Positions 43,547-52,626 are shown, numbered from the stretch's first letter. The stretch: 64,000 nucleotides of DNA from Solimonas flava DSM 18980 (GCF_000426685.1 NZ_AUFV01000003.1:310001-374000); one strand, 5' to 3'. Program-made: numbers and translations. Notes: generated from the sequence alone by a model not told the origin.

Positions 43547-44598
43547 CCTTCAAGCCGGACCGCAAGCTTCATCTTGCGGACGTCACGCTGCGCGACGGCA
43601 GCCATGCCGTTCGCCACCAGTATTCGATCCGCAACGTCCAGGACATCGCCCGCGCGCTGGACGCGGCGCGCGTCGAAAGCATCGAGGTGGCGCACGGCGA
43701 CGGCCTCAAGGGCTCCAGTTTCAACTACGGTTTCGGCGCCCATACCGATCCGGAGTGGATCGCCGCCGTCGCCGAAGTCGTCACGCACGCCAAGATCGCC
43801 ACGCTCCTGCTGCCCGGCATCGGCACCCTCCACGACCTGCGCGCCGCCTACGACGCCGGCGCGCGGATCGTGCGCGTCGCCACGCATTGCACCGAGGCCG
43901 ACATTTCGAAGCAGCACATCGAGCATGCCCGCCAACTCGGCATGGACACCGTGGGCTTCCTGATGATGAGCCACATGAGCACGCCCGAGGCGCTGGCCCA
44001 GCAAGGCAAGCTCATGGAGCGCTACGGTGCGCAGTGCATCTATGTGGTCGATTCCGGCGGCGCCATGAGCATGGACGACGTCCGTGCCCGCTTTCGCGCA
44101 CTCAAGGCGGTGCTCGATCCGCAAACGCAGACCGGCATCCATGCCCACCACAACCTGAGCCTGGGCGTGGCCAACTCGATCGTCGCCGTCGAGGAAGGCT
44201 GCGATCGCGTCGACGCCAGTCTGGCCGGCCAGGGCGCCGGCGCCGGCAACGCGCCGCTGGAGGTGTTCGTCGCTGCCATCGACCGCATGGGCTGGGCGCA
44301 CGGCAGCGATCTCTACGCATTGATGGACGCCGCCGACGAAATCGTGCGGCCGCTGCAGGATCGGCCGGTGCGAGTCGATCGGGAGACGCTGGCGCTGGGC
44401 TATGCCGGCGTCTACTCCAGCTTTCTGCGCCACTCGGAAGCCGCCGCGCAGAAGTACGGGCTCCGGGCCGTCGACATTCTCGTCGAGCTCGGCAAGCGGC
44501 GCATGATCGGCGGTCAGGAAGACATGATCGTCGACGTGGCGCTCGATCTTCTGAAGCGCAAGCGGCCGGACCAGGAAGCGTCCGCCGCAGACGCCTGA
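43543..44598 (+). CDS. 4-Hydroxy-2-oxovalerate aldolase (second copy)
   Basis: A 351-residue MhpE/DmpG-type aldolase ([29 protein letters not shown]). It closes the second operon. The stretch at 44358-44412 is the part found as a 55-bp fragment in the scar at 36871. Differences from the first copy are spread across the protein, so both are probably functional. Confidence 0.92.
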   Translation: MTFKPDRKLHLADVTLRDGSHAVRHQYSIRNVQDIARALDAARVESIEVAHGDGLKGSSFNYGFGAHTDPEWIAAVAEVVTHAKIATLLLPGIGTLHDLRAAYDAGARIVRVATHCTEADISKQHIEHARQLGMDTVGFLMMSHMSTPEALAQQGKLMERYGAQCIYVVDSGGAMSMDDVRARFRALKAVLDPQTQTGIHAHHNLSLGVANSIVAVEEGCDRVDASLAGQGAGAGNAPLEVFVAAIDRMGWAHGSDLYALMDAADEIVRPLQDRPVRVDRETLALGYAGVYSSFLRHSEAAAQKYGLRAVDILVELGKRRMIGGQEDMIVDVALDLLKRKRPDQEASAADA

Positions 44599-44631
44599 GG
44601 CCGGCGCCGGCTACGCCCCGGGCCGCGGCGG

Positions 44632-44646
44632 CCGGTCGCCGACCGG
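44632..44646. terminator. Small hairpin between convergent aldolase and thioredoxin-like genes
   Basis: CCGGTC-GCC-GACCGG is a 6-bp stem in the 50-bp gap between convergent genes. It has no T run. It may be part of a two-way terminator. Confidence 0.3.
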
Positions 44647-44648
44647 TC

Positions 44649-44882
44649 CTAGTGGCGCAGCAGCGCCTCGATCTCGCTCGCGGCGAGCACCTTGCCGGTC
44701 GACACCACCTTGCCGTCGATCACCAGCGCCGGTGTCGACATCACGCCGTGCGCGGCGATCTGCGCCACGTCGGTGACCTTGACGATCTCGGCGTCCTGGC
44801 CGAGATGATCGAGCGCCGCGCGCGTGTTGTCGGCGAGGGCGACGCACTTGCGGCAGCCGGAACCGAGAATCTTGACCTGCAT
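44649..44882 (-). CDS. Small thioredoxin-fold protein with CRKC active site
   Basis: A 77-residue thioredoxin-fold protein of the type often called redox-active disulfide protein (MQVKILGSGCRKCVALADN, TPALVIDGKVVSTGKV). The CxxC is CRKC near the N-terminus. AGGAGA precedes the ATG. It is 29 bp downstream of the permease gene, a pairing seen with ArsP/YraQ permeases, so it probably serves the permease. Confidence 0.82.
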   Translation of the reverse strand: MQVKILGSGCRKCVALADNTRAALDHLGQDAEIVKVTDVAQIAAHGVMSTPALVIDGKVVSTGKVLAASEIEALLRH

Positions 44883-44911
44883 GGGAGTCTCCTGGATCGA
44901 GCGCCGAGCGT

Positions 44912-45916
44912 TCAGGTGAGCAGCGGCGCGAAGCTGTTGAACAGATAGCCGATGATGATGATGCCGAGCAGCACGATGCCGACGAACAGGCTCAGCAGCG
45001 GCGTCCGGATGACCTTCTTCAGCATGATCAGCGACGGCAGCGACAGCGCCGTCACCGACATCATGAACGCCAGCGCGGTGCCGAGGCCGACGCCCTTGGC
45101 GACCAGCGCCTCGGCGATCGGCAGCGTGCCGAAGATGTCGGCGTAGATCGGTACCGCGATCAGCGTCGCCAGCGGCACCGACCACCAGTGTTCCTCGCCG
45201 AGCAGCGCGCCGATGAGGCTGGCCGGAATCCAGTTGTGGATCGCGGCGCCGACGCCGACGCCGATCAGCACGTAGATCCAGACCCGGCCGAAGATCTCGG
45301 CGACCTGCCCGGCCGCGTACTTCAGGCGGTCCGCCGTGTGCAGCTGTTCCTGCGGCAGGTCGAGCACCGGGCTGTGCAGCACGAAGGGCTCGATGTAGCG
45401 CTCCATGCGCGCGTATCCGATCAGCGTGCCGCCGATCACCGCGAGCACGATGCCGATCAGCACGTAGGCGATCGCGATCGTCCAGTTGAACACGCTGGCG
45501 AGCAGGATCAGCGAGGCCATGTCGACCAGCGGCGACGAAATCAGGAACGAGAAGGTCACCGCCAGCGGCAGGCCGGAGCTGGTGAAGCCGATGAACAGCG
45601 GAATTGACGAGCACGAGCAGAACGGCGTGAGCGTGCCCAGCAGCGCGCCGCTCAGATTGGCCTTGAAGCCCTGCATGCCGCCGAGCAGGCGCCGCGTGCG
45701 CTCCGGCGGAAAGTAGCTCTGCACCCAGGAAATGCCGAAGACCAGCACCGACAGCAGGATGAAGATCTTGATGACGTCGTAGATGAAGAAATGCAGGCTG
45801 GCGCCGACGCGCGTCGCCATGTCCAGGCCGAAGACCCGTTCGACGAGCACGCGGACCAGATCACTCAGCCACTGCATGCGCAGCAGCTGATCGTTCAGCC
45901 ATTCCAGCAATCCCAC
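44912..45916 (-). CDS. YraQ/ArsP-family permease
   Basis: A 334-residue inner-membrane protein with about eight to ten helices. The conserved TPFCSCSSIPLFIGF, with its Cys pair, and the second-half repeat VPIYADIFGTLPIAEAL mark the DUF318/ArsP family. ArsP exports trivalent organoarsenicals; other members have unknown cargo. No ArsR-type regulator is next to it. The thioredoxin-like gene follows. A perfect FNR-type box lies 145 bp upstream. Confidence 0.83.
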   Translation of the reverse strand: MGLLEWLNDQLLRMQWLSDLVRVLVERVFGLDMATRVGASLHFFIYDVIKIFILLSVLVFGISWVQSYFPPERTRRLLGGMQGFKANLSGALLGTLTPFCSCSSIPLFIGFTSSGLPLAVTFSFLISSPLVDMASLILLASVFNWTIAIAYVLIGIVLAVIGGTLIGYARMERYIEPFVLHSPVLDLPQEQLHTADRLKYAAGQVAEIFGRVWIYVLIGVGVGAAIHNWIPASLIGALLGEEHWWSVPLATLIAVPIYADIFGTLPIAEALVAKGVGLGTALAFMMSVTALSLPSLIMLKKVIRTPLLSLFVGIVLLGIIIIGYLFNSFAPLLT

Positions 45917-46060
45917 GATTCCTCGCTCCGCCGGGTCGACGGCCGCCGCCCCGGCCGGGCGGCCGCGGGGGCGGGATCGGCAGAGGCGGTACGCGGGACG
46001 CGGCCCGTCATCCCTGCGTCGACGTGGTGGCGAGCATCGAATTTCGCCGCGGTTGCGGCA

Positions 46061-46074
46061 TTGATGCGCATCAA
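46061..46074. promoter_or_regulatory. FNR/ANR-type box
   Basis: TTGATGCGCATCAA matches the FNR/ANR consensus TTGAT-N4-ATCAA at all 10 defined positions and is a full 14-bp palindrome. It lies in the 301-bp divergent gap, about 145 bp from the permease start and 144 bp from the transferase start, so its target is unclear. Nothing else is recognised in the gap. Confidence 0.6.
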
Positions 46075-46217
46075 GCGGGGTCGCCGCGGTCCCGGCGAGA
46101 CTGCTTTTTCCGGGCCGGATTTCGAGTCCGGCGGGACGCGAGCGCTGCCGTACTAACAGTGCGTTGACGCAGCGCTCCCGAAAATGCGCGGTGTTTTTCG
46201 GAAGAGTCGAGCTTTAC

Positions 46218-48005
46218 GTGTCCACGGAATCAACTGTCTCGAAGACGCCAGCCGCCGCTGGCATGCCGCGTCCGCTGCCCGGCGCGGGGCTGTTCGCCTG
46301 GCTGCAACGTTCGGCGCTGGAGCTGCTGGCCGGCCGCATCGAGATTTCGGCCTTGTCGCTCGTCGTGCTCGTGGTCTTCTATTTGGCCACGACGCAGAAC
46401 TTCGCACTGGCCCATGCCGTCGTCAATTCGCTGCCGTCGCCGTTCACGATGCAGGAATGGCGCATCGTCGGCTCGGTCGCGATCACGCTCGTCAACCTGC
46501 TGTTCCTGATGCTGGTGCCGTTCAGCGCGCCGCGCGTGGTCAAGCCGCTGGCGATCGCGATGCTGCTGACCGCCGCGGTCTGCAGCTACTTCATGGATAC
46601 CTTCGGTGCGGTCATCGACAAGTCGATGATCCAGAACGTGGCGCGTACCGACGCGCATGAGGCCGGCGACCTGCTGCACGGCTGGTTCTGGCTGCACGTG
46701 GCCATGTTCGGCCTGCTGCCGGCGGCGGTCGTGCAGCGCCTGCGTGTGCGCCGCGAGAACGCCTGGCCGGCGCTGGCGCGCCGTGCCGGTCTGGTGCTCG
46801 GCATCCTCGTGCTGCAGCTCGCCGTGCTCGGCCTGCAGTACAACGCGCTGTCGTTCTGGGGCCGCAACCACCGCGAGATCCGCCTGCTGATCAACCCGTT
46901 CGCGCCGGTCAACGCGGCGATCCGCTACGTCGGCAGCCAGCTGCCGAAAGGCCGGCAGAAGCCGCTGCAGCTGATCGCCGCCGACGCCGTGCTCGCGGCG
47001 CCGGCCCGCGAGCGGCCGCTGCTGGTCGTCTGGGCGGTCGGCGAGACCGCGCGCGCCGAGAACTTCGAGCTGAACGGCTACCGCCGGCCGACCAATGCGG
47101 CGCTGGCCAAGGTGCCGGACCTCATCAATTACGACAACGCCAGCTCCTGCGGCACGGCCACGGCCGTGTCGGTGCCGTGCATGTTCTCCGGCATGAAGCG
47201 GGCGCAGTACAAGGAAAGCCGCGCCGAACGCCAGGAGAACCTGCTCGATGTGTTCGCGCGCCTGCATCTCGGCGTGCAGTGGTGGGACAACAACTCCGGC
47301 TGCCAGGGCGTCTGCAAGCGCATCGAATCCGTGCGCCTCGACAACGCCAATGATCCCGCCTATTGCGACGCCAACGGCTGCAAGGACGGCATCCTGCTCA
47401 AGGGGCTGGACGGTGCGGTGCCCGCGGCCGGCCAATCCAAGCTGCTCGTGCTGCACATGCAGGGCAGCCACGGCCCGGCCTATTTCAAGCGCTACCCGGA
47501 ATCGGCGCGCGTGTTCACGCCGGATTGCCGCGACGAGAACGTGCAGCGCTGCTCGCACGAGGAAGTGGTCAACGCCTACGACAACACGCTGGCCTATTCG
47601 GACAGCGTGCTCGCCGACCTGATCGCGCGCCTGCGCCAGCGGCAGGATGTCGATTCCGTCGTCATCTACGTCTCCGACCATGGCGAGAGCCTCGGCGAGA
47701 ACGGCATCTACCTGCACGGCCTGCCGTACTCGATCGCGCCGTCGCAGCAGACGCACGTGCCGCTGATCGCCTGGTTCTCGGACGGTGCGCGCCGCTCGCT
47801 CGGCGTCGATCTGGCCTGCGTGCAGCGCGGCGCCGAAGCGCCGGTGTCGCAGGACAACCTGTTCCACACCGTGCTCGGTCTGTTCTCGGTGCAGACCTCG
47901 GCCTACGAGAAGGACGAGGACCTGTTCGCGTCCTGCCGCAAGGCGGCCCCGGCGCTCGCCGGCGACGCCGCTCCGGCCCCGGCCGGCAAGGCCCGGCAGG
48001 GCTGA
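46218..48005 (+). CDS. EptA-type lipid A phosphoethanolamine transferase
   Basis: An inner-membrane enzyme of 595 residues from this start, with five N-terminal helices and a periplasmic sulfatase-fold domain. The catalytic Thr is in SSCGTATAVSVPCMFSG and metal ligands lie in VVWAVGETARAENF and YVSDHGESLGENG. These are the EptA/PmrC hallmarks. It moves phosphoethanolamine to lipid A phosphates and can lower sensitivity to cationic peptides. No ATG begins the long frame: GTG 46218 is chosen, TTG 46164 and ATG 46263 are alternatives. Confidence 0.85.
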   Translation: MSTESTVSKTPAAAGMPRPLPGAGLFAWLQRSALELLAGRIEISALSLVVLVVFYLATTQNFALAHAVVNSLPSPFTMQEWRIVGSVAITLVNLLFLMLVPFSAPRVVKPLAIAMLLTAAVCSYFMDTFGAVIDKSMIQNVARTDAHEAGDLLHGWFWLHVAMFGLLPAAVVQRLRVRRENAWPALARRAGLVLGILVLQLAVLGLQYNALSFWGRNHREIRLLINPFAPVNAAIRYVGSQLPKGRQKPLQLIAADAVLAAPARERPLLVVWAVGETARAENFELNGYRRPTNAALAKVPDLINYDNASSCGTATAVSVPCMFSGMKRAQYKESRAERQENLLDVFARLHLGVQWWDNNSGCQGVCKRIESVRLDNANDPAYCDANGCKDGILLKGLDGAVPAAGQSKLLVLHMQGSHGPAYFKRYPESARVFTPDCRDENVQRCSHEEVVNAYDNTLAYSDSVLADLIARLRQRQDVDSVVIYVSDHGESLGENGIYLHGLPYSIAPSQQTHVPLIAWFSDGARRSLGVDLACVQRGAEAPVSQDNLFHTVLGLFSVQTSAYEKDEDLFASCRKAAPALAGDAAPAPAGKARQG

Positions 48006-48010
48006 GGGCT

Positions 48011-48031
48011 CCGCGGGCGTCGCGCCCGCGG
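48011..48031 (+). terminator. Hairpin after the phosphoethanolamine transferase gene
   Basis: CCGCGGGCG-TCG-CGCCCGCGG is a perfect 9-bp GC stem just 6 bp after the stop. No T run follows. It probably separates this gene from the GST operon. Confidence 0.45.
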
Positions 48032-48200
48032 TCTGCCGCTTCGCGTCGATCCGGGCTCGGAGCGCAACGGTCCGCCGGCGCCGCGGAGGCGATCCGGCGG
48101 CGGTGACCGGCTCCGGCTCCGGCGACGAATGCCGGCCACGTGTGCTGTCGTCCCCATCGCGAAGACGCTAAGGTGCGCCCACCCTGAAGTGCGTGCCGTC

Positions 48201-48968
48201 ATGCGTTCCGACCTTCCGACGCTGTATCACGATCCGACGTCCGAGCCGTCGCGCGCGGTGCGCTGGCTCAGTCTCGAAGCGGGCATGGCGCTGCGCGTCG
48301 AGCCGGTGCTGCTGACGCGCGGCGATCACCGCCGGCCGGCGTTTCTCGCGATCAATCCGCGCCACCAGGTACCGGCGCTGTCGCACGGCGACTTCCATCT
48401 CAGCGAGGCGACGGCGATCGCCCGCTATCTCGCCGAGTGGCATGGCGCGGCGGAGCGCTGGTTCGGCGGCTCGCTGCGCGAGCGGGCGCGGATCAACCAG
48501 CGGCTGTCCTGGTATCACACCAACCTGCGGCTGAAGCTCACGCTGAACTATTTCCTGCCGGCGCTGCTGATGCCGGCCTACCTCGGCGTGCCGCCGCCGG
48601 CGCCGGCCGAGGCGGCGGCGCTGCGCGCGGCTTTCGCCGAGACGCTGGCCCAGCTCGATGCCTTTCTGGCCGAGGCACCGTTTGTCGCCGGCGAGCGGCC
48701 GACGATGCCGGACCTGCTGTTCGCCAGCGAGCTGTTCGCGCTCGACGTCGACGCCGCGCGCGACGACGCCCTCGGCGCGCACGCCCGGATCGGCGCCTGG
48801 CTGCAGACGATGCGCGCGCAGCCGCAGTACGCGGCCGCGCATCGGCACTGGAACGCGGTGGTGCCCGGCGTGCGCGCGCGGCTCGCCGGACGCATGCCGG
48901 TCAGCGGTGATCCAGCCTGGGTCGCGGCGGTCTGCGCGCGGATCGGTCTGGACGAAGGAGACTTGTAA
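48201..48968 (+). CDS. Glutathione S-transferase family protein
   Basis: A 255-residue GST. The N-terminal thioredoxin-like domain ends in HQVPALSHGDFHLSEATAIARYLAEW, where the cis-Pro and the SEATAI segment bind glutathione. The C-terminal part is helical. It resembles theta-class enzymes. It starts a compact four-gene run (GST, GFA, YCII, VOC) that suggests small-molecule detoxification. Its stop overlaps the next ATG. Confidence 0.85.
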   Translation: MRSDLPTLYHDPTSEPSRAVRWLSLEAGMALRVEPVLLTRGDHRRPAFLAINPRHQVPALSHGDFHLSEATAIARYLAEWHGAAERWFGGSLRERARINQRLSWYHTNLRLKLTLNYFLPALLMPAYLGVPPPAPAEAAALRAAFAETLAQLDAFLAEAPFVAGERPTMPDLLFASELFALDVDAARDDALGAHARIGAWLQTMRAQPQYAAAHRHWNAVVPGVRARLAGRMPVSGDPAWVAAVCARIGLDEGDL

Positions 48969-49366
48969 TGACGAACGGACGTTGCCTGTGCGGCGGCGTG
49001 CGCTTCCGCATCGACGCCGCGCTGGCGCCGATCCAGCTCTGCCATTGCGCGCAGTGCCGGCGTGCGCAGGGCAGCGCGTTCGCCGCCAACATTCCGGTGC
49101 CGGCGGCGGCGTTCCACCTGCTCGCCGGCGAGGCATTGCTGACGGCCTATGCGTCCTCGCCGGGCAAGCAGCGCGTGTTCTGCTCGCGCTGCGGCTCGCC
49201 GGTCTACAGCCGCCGCGACGCGCAGCCGGACGTCCTGCGCGTGCGCGCCGGCCTGCTCGACGAGCCGCTGGCGACGCGGCCGGGCCTGCACATCTACGTC
49301 GCCTCGCAGGCCGGCTGGTGGACGATCGCCGACGCGCTGCCGCGCCACGACGCGTCGGCGCCCTGA
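48968..49366 (+). CDS. GFA-family zinc protein
   Basis: A 132-residue GFA/CENP-V domain protein. Zinc-binding Cys sets are CLCGGV, CHCAQCRRAQG and CSRCGSPV. The prototype was linked to glutathione-dependent formaldehyde capture, but most members have no proven function. It overlaps the GST gene by one base. Confidence 0.88.
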   Translation: MTNGRCLCGGVRFRIDAALAPIQLCHCAQCRRAQGSAFAANIPVPAAAFHLLAGEALLTAYASSPGKQRVFCSRCGSPVYSRRDAQPDVLRVRAGLLDEPLATRPGLHIYVASQAGWWTIADALPRHDASAP

Positions 49367-49378
49367 GGAAGGAGTGCC

Positions 49379-49759
49379 ATGAAAGAACCTGCCGAATTTC
49401 TCGTCCTGTCGCGCGGCCAGTGGGACGCCGACGCGCCGGCCGAGGCGATCCAGGAGGCGATCGACCGCTTCTACGCCTGGCACGACCGTCTGGTCGCCGA
49501 AGGCCGCATGCGCGCCGGCCAGCGTCTGGCGCCGGGGCGGCGTCTGGTGACGCGGCAGGGCGTGCTCGACGGGCCGTATGCCGAGGCCAAGGAGGTGATC
49601 GGCGGCTACTGGCATATCCTCGCCGCCGATCTCGACGAAGCGGCGGCGATCGCCGCACAGAATCCCTGCCTCGCGTTCGGCCTGGCGTTCGAGATCCGCC
49701 CGATCGAGCCGGTCCGCGCCAGCGCCTACCTCGTCAGCTGCGAGACGTCGTCGCGCTGA
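49379..49759 (+). CDS. YCII-related (DGPF-domain) protein
   Basis: A 126-residue protein of the YCII/DGPF family, with LDGPYAEAKEVIGGYWHI. Members are small, often near sigma factors or detoxification genes, and lack a settled function. It lies 12 bp after the GFA gene with AAGGAGTG before the ATG. Confidence 0.82.
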   Translation: MKEPAEFLVLSRGQWDADAPAEAIQEAIDRFYAWHDRLVAEGRMRAGQRLAPGRRLVTRQGVLDGPYAEAKEVIGGYWHILAADLDEAAAIAAQNPCLAFGLAFEIRPIEPVRASAYLVSCETSSR

Positions 49760-49832
49760 GCGCTGCGACGCCGCCCGCTTCCGGCGGCGGCGACGGCCGG
49801 TGATGATGGAGGTCCGTCCCGGAGCCCCGATC

Positions 49833-50255
49833 ATGCAGCGTGGACTCATCAATCATCTCGACCTCACGGTCAGCGATCTGGCGCGCTCGACGGCGTTCTA
49901 CGACGCCGTGCTGTCTCAGCTCGGCTACCGGCGCACGACGACCTACGCCGGCAGCGTGCCGAACTGGGAGCTGCAAGCCGGTCCGGTCGCGCTCAGCCTC
50001 GGCCTGCACGCGGCGCGCCACGCGGTGCCGCACGACCGCTACGCGCCGGGCCTGCACCATCTCGCGTTCCACGTGCCGAGCCGCGCCGAAGTCGAGGCGA
50101 TGCACGCGCGGCTGCAGCAGCTCGGCGCCACGGTGCTCGACGCGCCGGCCGAGTACGACTACACGTCGGGCTACTACGCGCTGTTCTTCGCCGATCCCGA
50201 CGGGCTCAAGCTCGAAGTCGTGCACGAGCCGCGCTTCGACCGCGCCGGCGACTGA
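49833..50255 (+). CDS. VOC-family (glyoxalase-fold) protein
   Basis: A 140-residue single-unit VOC protein. Metal-site residues are likely His in INHLDLTV, His in LHHLAFHV and Glu in LKLEVVHEP. Functions range from lyase to dioxygenase and thiol transferase. The ATG at 49833 has GGAG 8 bases upstream and gives the normal N-terminus; earlier ATGs add only a tail. Confidence 0.83.
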   Translation: MQRGLINHLDLTVSDLARSTAFYDAVLSQLGYRRTTTYAGSVPNWELQAGPVALSLGLHAARHAVPHDRYAPGLHHLAFHVPSRAEVEAMHARLQQLGATVLDAPAEYDYTSGYYALFFADPDGLKLEVVHEPRFDRAGD

Positions 50256-50312
50256 GCCCGGACGCCGGCCGGAACTCGCGCGGCCGGCCGCGGGTCTAGG
50301 CCTGGCGCCGCG

Positions 50313-51014
50313 CTGTTCCGTCCGCGCGGCGGACGGCGGCGCGGCGGACGGCGGCGCGGCAACCGGGGTTTCATCGCCTTCCTGCTGTTCTTCGGGCTGT
50401 TCCGCACCGCGGTCGCGGACTGGAACCCGATCCCGTCCGGCTCGATGCGGCCGAGCCTGCTCGAAGGCGACGTGGTCTACGTCAACCGCCTCGCCTACGA
50501 CCTCAAGCTGCCGCTGACCGACGTCGTGCTCGCGCACACCGGCGCGCCGCGCCGCGGTGACATCGTCACCTTCCATTCGCCGGCCGACGGCAAGCGCCTG
50601 ATCAAGCGCATCGCCGCGCTGCCCGGCGACACCGTGCAGATGCGCGACAAGCAACTCGTCGTCAACGGCGTGCCGGCGCACTACGCGCCGCTCGGCACGG
50701 TGCGCGAACACCTCGCCGACGGCCGCGACGTCGACGCGCTGCGCCTCGACGAGACGGCGCAGGGTCGCGCGCACGTCGTGCAGTGGGTCAGCGCGCCCGG
50801 CACGCTGGCGCAGGACAACTTCGGCCCGCTCGTGGTGCCGGCCGGCCAGTACCTGATGCTCGGCGACAACCGCGACAACAGCGCCGATTCGCGGTACTTC
50901 GGTTTCGTGCCGCGCGAGCGCCTGATCGGCCGCGCCGTCGCCGTGCTGGCGTCGGCCGACATCACCGGCGACTGGGCGCCGCGCTTCGAGCGCTTCGGCG
51001 AGGCGCTGGACTGA
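50313..51014 (+). CDS. lepB: Signal peptidase I; start codon unclear
   Basis: Signal peptidase I with the nucleophile Ser in NPIPSGSMRPS, the general-base Lys in LIKRIAALPGD and box E in MLGDNRDNSADSRYFGF. One membrane segment (GFIAFLLFFGLFRTA) precedes the Ser. Between the VOC stop at 50255 and the ATG at 50445 (which is after the catalytic Ser) the frame has no ATG, GTG or TTG. CTG at 50313 is the first possible near-start, giving 233 residues with an Arg-rich head. The coordinate is therefore tentative. The gene is probably translated from a rare start or depends on the upstream gene. Confidence 0.7.
   Translation: MFRPRGGRRRGGRRRGNRGFIAFLLFFGLFRTAVADWNPIPSGSMRPSLLEGDVVYVNRLAYDLKLPLTDVVLAHTGAPRRGDIVTFHSPADGKRLIKRIAALPGDTVQMRDKQLVVNGVPAHYAPLGTVREHLADGRDVDALRLDETAQGRAHVVQWVSAPGTLAQDNFGPLVVPAGQYLMLGDNRDNSADSRYFGFVPRERLIGRAVAVLASADITGDWAPRFERFGEALD
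50328..50357 (+). repeat. Two perfect 15-bp tandem copies in the lepB 5' region
   Basis: GGCGGACGGCGGCGC occurs twice in a row. In the lepB frame each copy encodes GGRRR. It may be a slipped-strand duplication and lies exactly where the normal start codon should be. Confidence 0.7.
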
Positions 51015-51048
51015 GAAAGGCGCCGCCGGCGTTCACGCTCCGCACACG

Positions 51049-51080
51049 AAAAACGCGCCCGGCCTTGCGACCGGGCGCGT
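51049..51080 (-). terminator. Factor-independent terminator of the alkB gene
   Basis: On the minus strand a perfect 10-bp stem (ACGCGCCCGG/CCGGGCGCGT, 8-base loop) is followed by TTTTT at 51053-51049. This is the clearest terminator in the window. It lies 27 bp past the alkB stop and also sits between the convergent lepB and alkB genes. Confidence 0.85.
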
Positions 51081-51106
51081 CGGAACGCGAATGCCGCGCG
51101 CGGACT

Positions 51107-52522
51107 TCAGGCGGCGCGCGCCACCGTCGGCAGCGGCTGGAAGTCGACCTTCTCGCGTACCGCGCAGGCCGGGCACGGCCAGTTCGCCGGCAGACGCGCC
51201 CACGGCGTGCCCGGCGCGATGCCCTCGTGCGGGCAGCCGGCGGCGGCATCGTAGACGTACGAGCAGTTCGGGCAGAGGTAGCGGTCGGCGTCGGCCGCGA
51301 CGCCCGCTGCCGGTGCGGCGGCCGGCGTCGCGGTGGCGGCCGGCGTCGCGCGCAGCGGCGCACGCTGCCAGCGCTCCAGCAGCGCGGCGCGCTTCGGGGC
51401 GTGGAGATGGGCCTTGCTCAGGTCGCCACGGTGATGGGCCGCGACGCGATGATCCATCATGCGGAACCACAGCGGCGGGCAGTAGGCGACGAGGATCATC
51501 GACGAATAGCCGGACGGCAGCTGCGGACTGTCGTCGAAGTGGCGCAGGGCCTGGTAGCGGCGCGTCGGGTTGGCGTGGTGGTCCGAGTGGCGCTGCAGCT
51601 GGTAGAGGAACAGGTTGGTGACGATGTGGTTGCTGTTCCACGAGTGGCGCGGCGCGCAGCGCTCGTAGCGGCCGGCCTTGTCGTCGTACTGGCGCAGCAG
51701 GCCGTAGTGCTCGATGTAGTTGACGACCTCGAGCAGCGTGGCGCCGAAGAAGGCCTGCGCGACCAGGAACAGCAGCGCCCACGGGCCGAGCCACAGGGAC
51801 AGCGCGCCGAACAGCACGACGGTCAGCGCCCAGGACTGCAGGTTCTCGTTCGACAGGCTCCACACGCGCTTGCCGTTGCGCTTCAGGCGTTCGGCCTCGA
51901 TGTGCCAGGCCGAGCGCAGGCTGCCGGCCATGGTGCGCGGCAGGAAGGCCCAGAAGCTCTCGCCCATCCGCGAGCTGGCCGGATCGATCGGCGTGGCGAC
52001 GTTCTTGTGATGGCCCTTGTTGTGTTCGATGAAGAAGTGGCCGTAGGCGACCGGTGCCAGCGTCAGCCGCGCCAGCCAGCGTTCGAGCGCGTTGGTCTTG
52101 TGGCCGAGCTCGTGGCCGGTATTGATGGCGATGCCGTTGATGATGCCGACGCTCAGCGCGATGGCGCCGAGGTTCCACCACGCGTAGTCGCCGGTCGCGA
52201 ACAGCCAGGCGCCGAAGATCGTCGCCGCGAACTGCGCCGGGATGTATGCGAACACGATCGCGCGGTAGTAGCGGTCCTGCTCGAGGCCGGCGACGGCGCT
52301 GTCCGGCGGATTGGTCGGGTCGGTGCCGATCAGCGTGTCGAGCAGCGGCAGCAGCCCGTACATGAAGACCGGCATGCCCCACAGGAACAGGCTGTTGCCG
52401 GTCGTGTACGCGAGCAGCAGGCACGACAGCGACAGCACCGGCACCAGCGGGCTCAGCAGCCAGAGGTAGCGCTTGCCGTCGCGCCAGGACTGCGGCGGTG
52501 CCGCGAGCGTCGAGGTGTTCAT
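51107..52522 (-). CDS. alkB: Alkane 1-monooxygenase fused to a C-terminal rubredoxin
   Basis: A 471-residue fusion. Residues 1-390 are the AlkB membrane di-iron hydroxylase with His boxes HELGH (137-141), EHNKGHH (166-172) and LQRHSDHHANP, plus NYIEHYG. An Ala/Pro/Thr linker joins it to a rubredoxin from about 415, with CPNC and CPAC iron ligands. It hydroxylates the end carbon of n-alkanes in the inner membrane; the fused rubredoxin delivers electrons. AGGAGA precedes the ATG at 52522. It is divergent from an AraC regulator. Confidence 0.93.
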   Translation of the reverse strand: MNTSTLAAPPQSWRDGKRYLWLLSPLVPVLSLSCLLLAYTTGNSLFLWGMPVFMYGLLPLLDTLIGTDPTNPPDSAVAGLEQDRYYRAIVFAYIPAQFAATIFGAWLFATGDYAWWNLGAIALSVGIINGIAINTGHELGHKTNALERWLARLTLAPVAYGHFFIEHNKGHHKNVATPIDPASSRMGESFWAFLPRTMAGSLRSAWHIEAERLKRNGKRVWSLSNENLQSWALTVVLFGALSLWLGPWALLFLVAQAFFGATLLEVVNYIEHYGLLRQYDDKAGRYERCAPRHSWNSNHIVTNLFLYQLQRHSDHHANPTRRYQALRHFDDSPQLPSGYSSMILVAYCPPLWFRMMDHRVAAHHRGDLSKAHLHAPKRAALLERWQRAPLRATPAATATPAAAPAAGVAADADRYLCPNCSYVYDAAAGCPHEGIAPGTPWARLPANWPCPACAVREKVDFQPLPTVARAA

Positions 52523-52626
52523 GAACGATTCTCCTTCGATCCGTCTGGGATGCCGCGTGCGTTTGCGAATGCCGCGGCACTGTTGGAATGCCGATGCATT
52601 GTGAGCGGCGCCATCGGCTGCGATCC

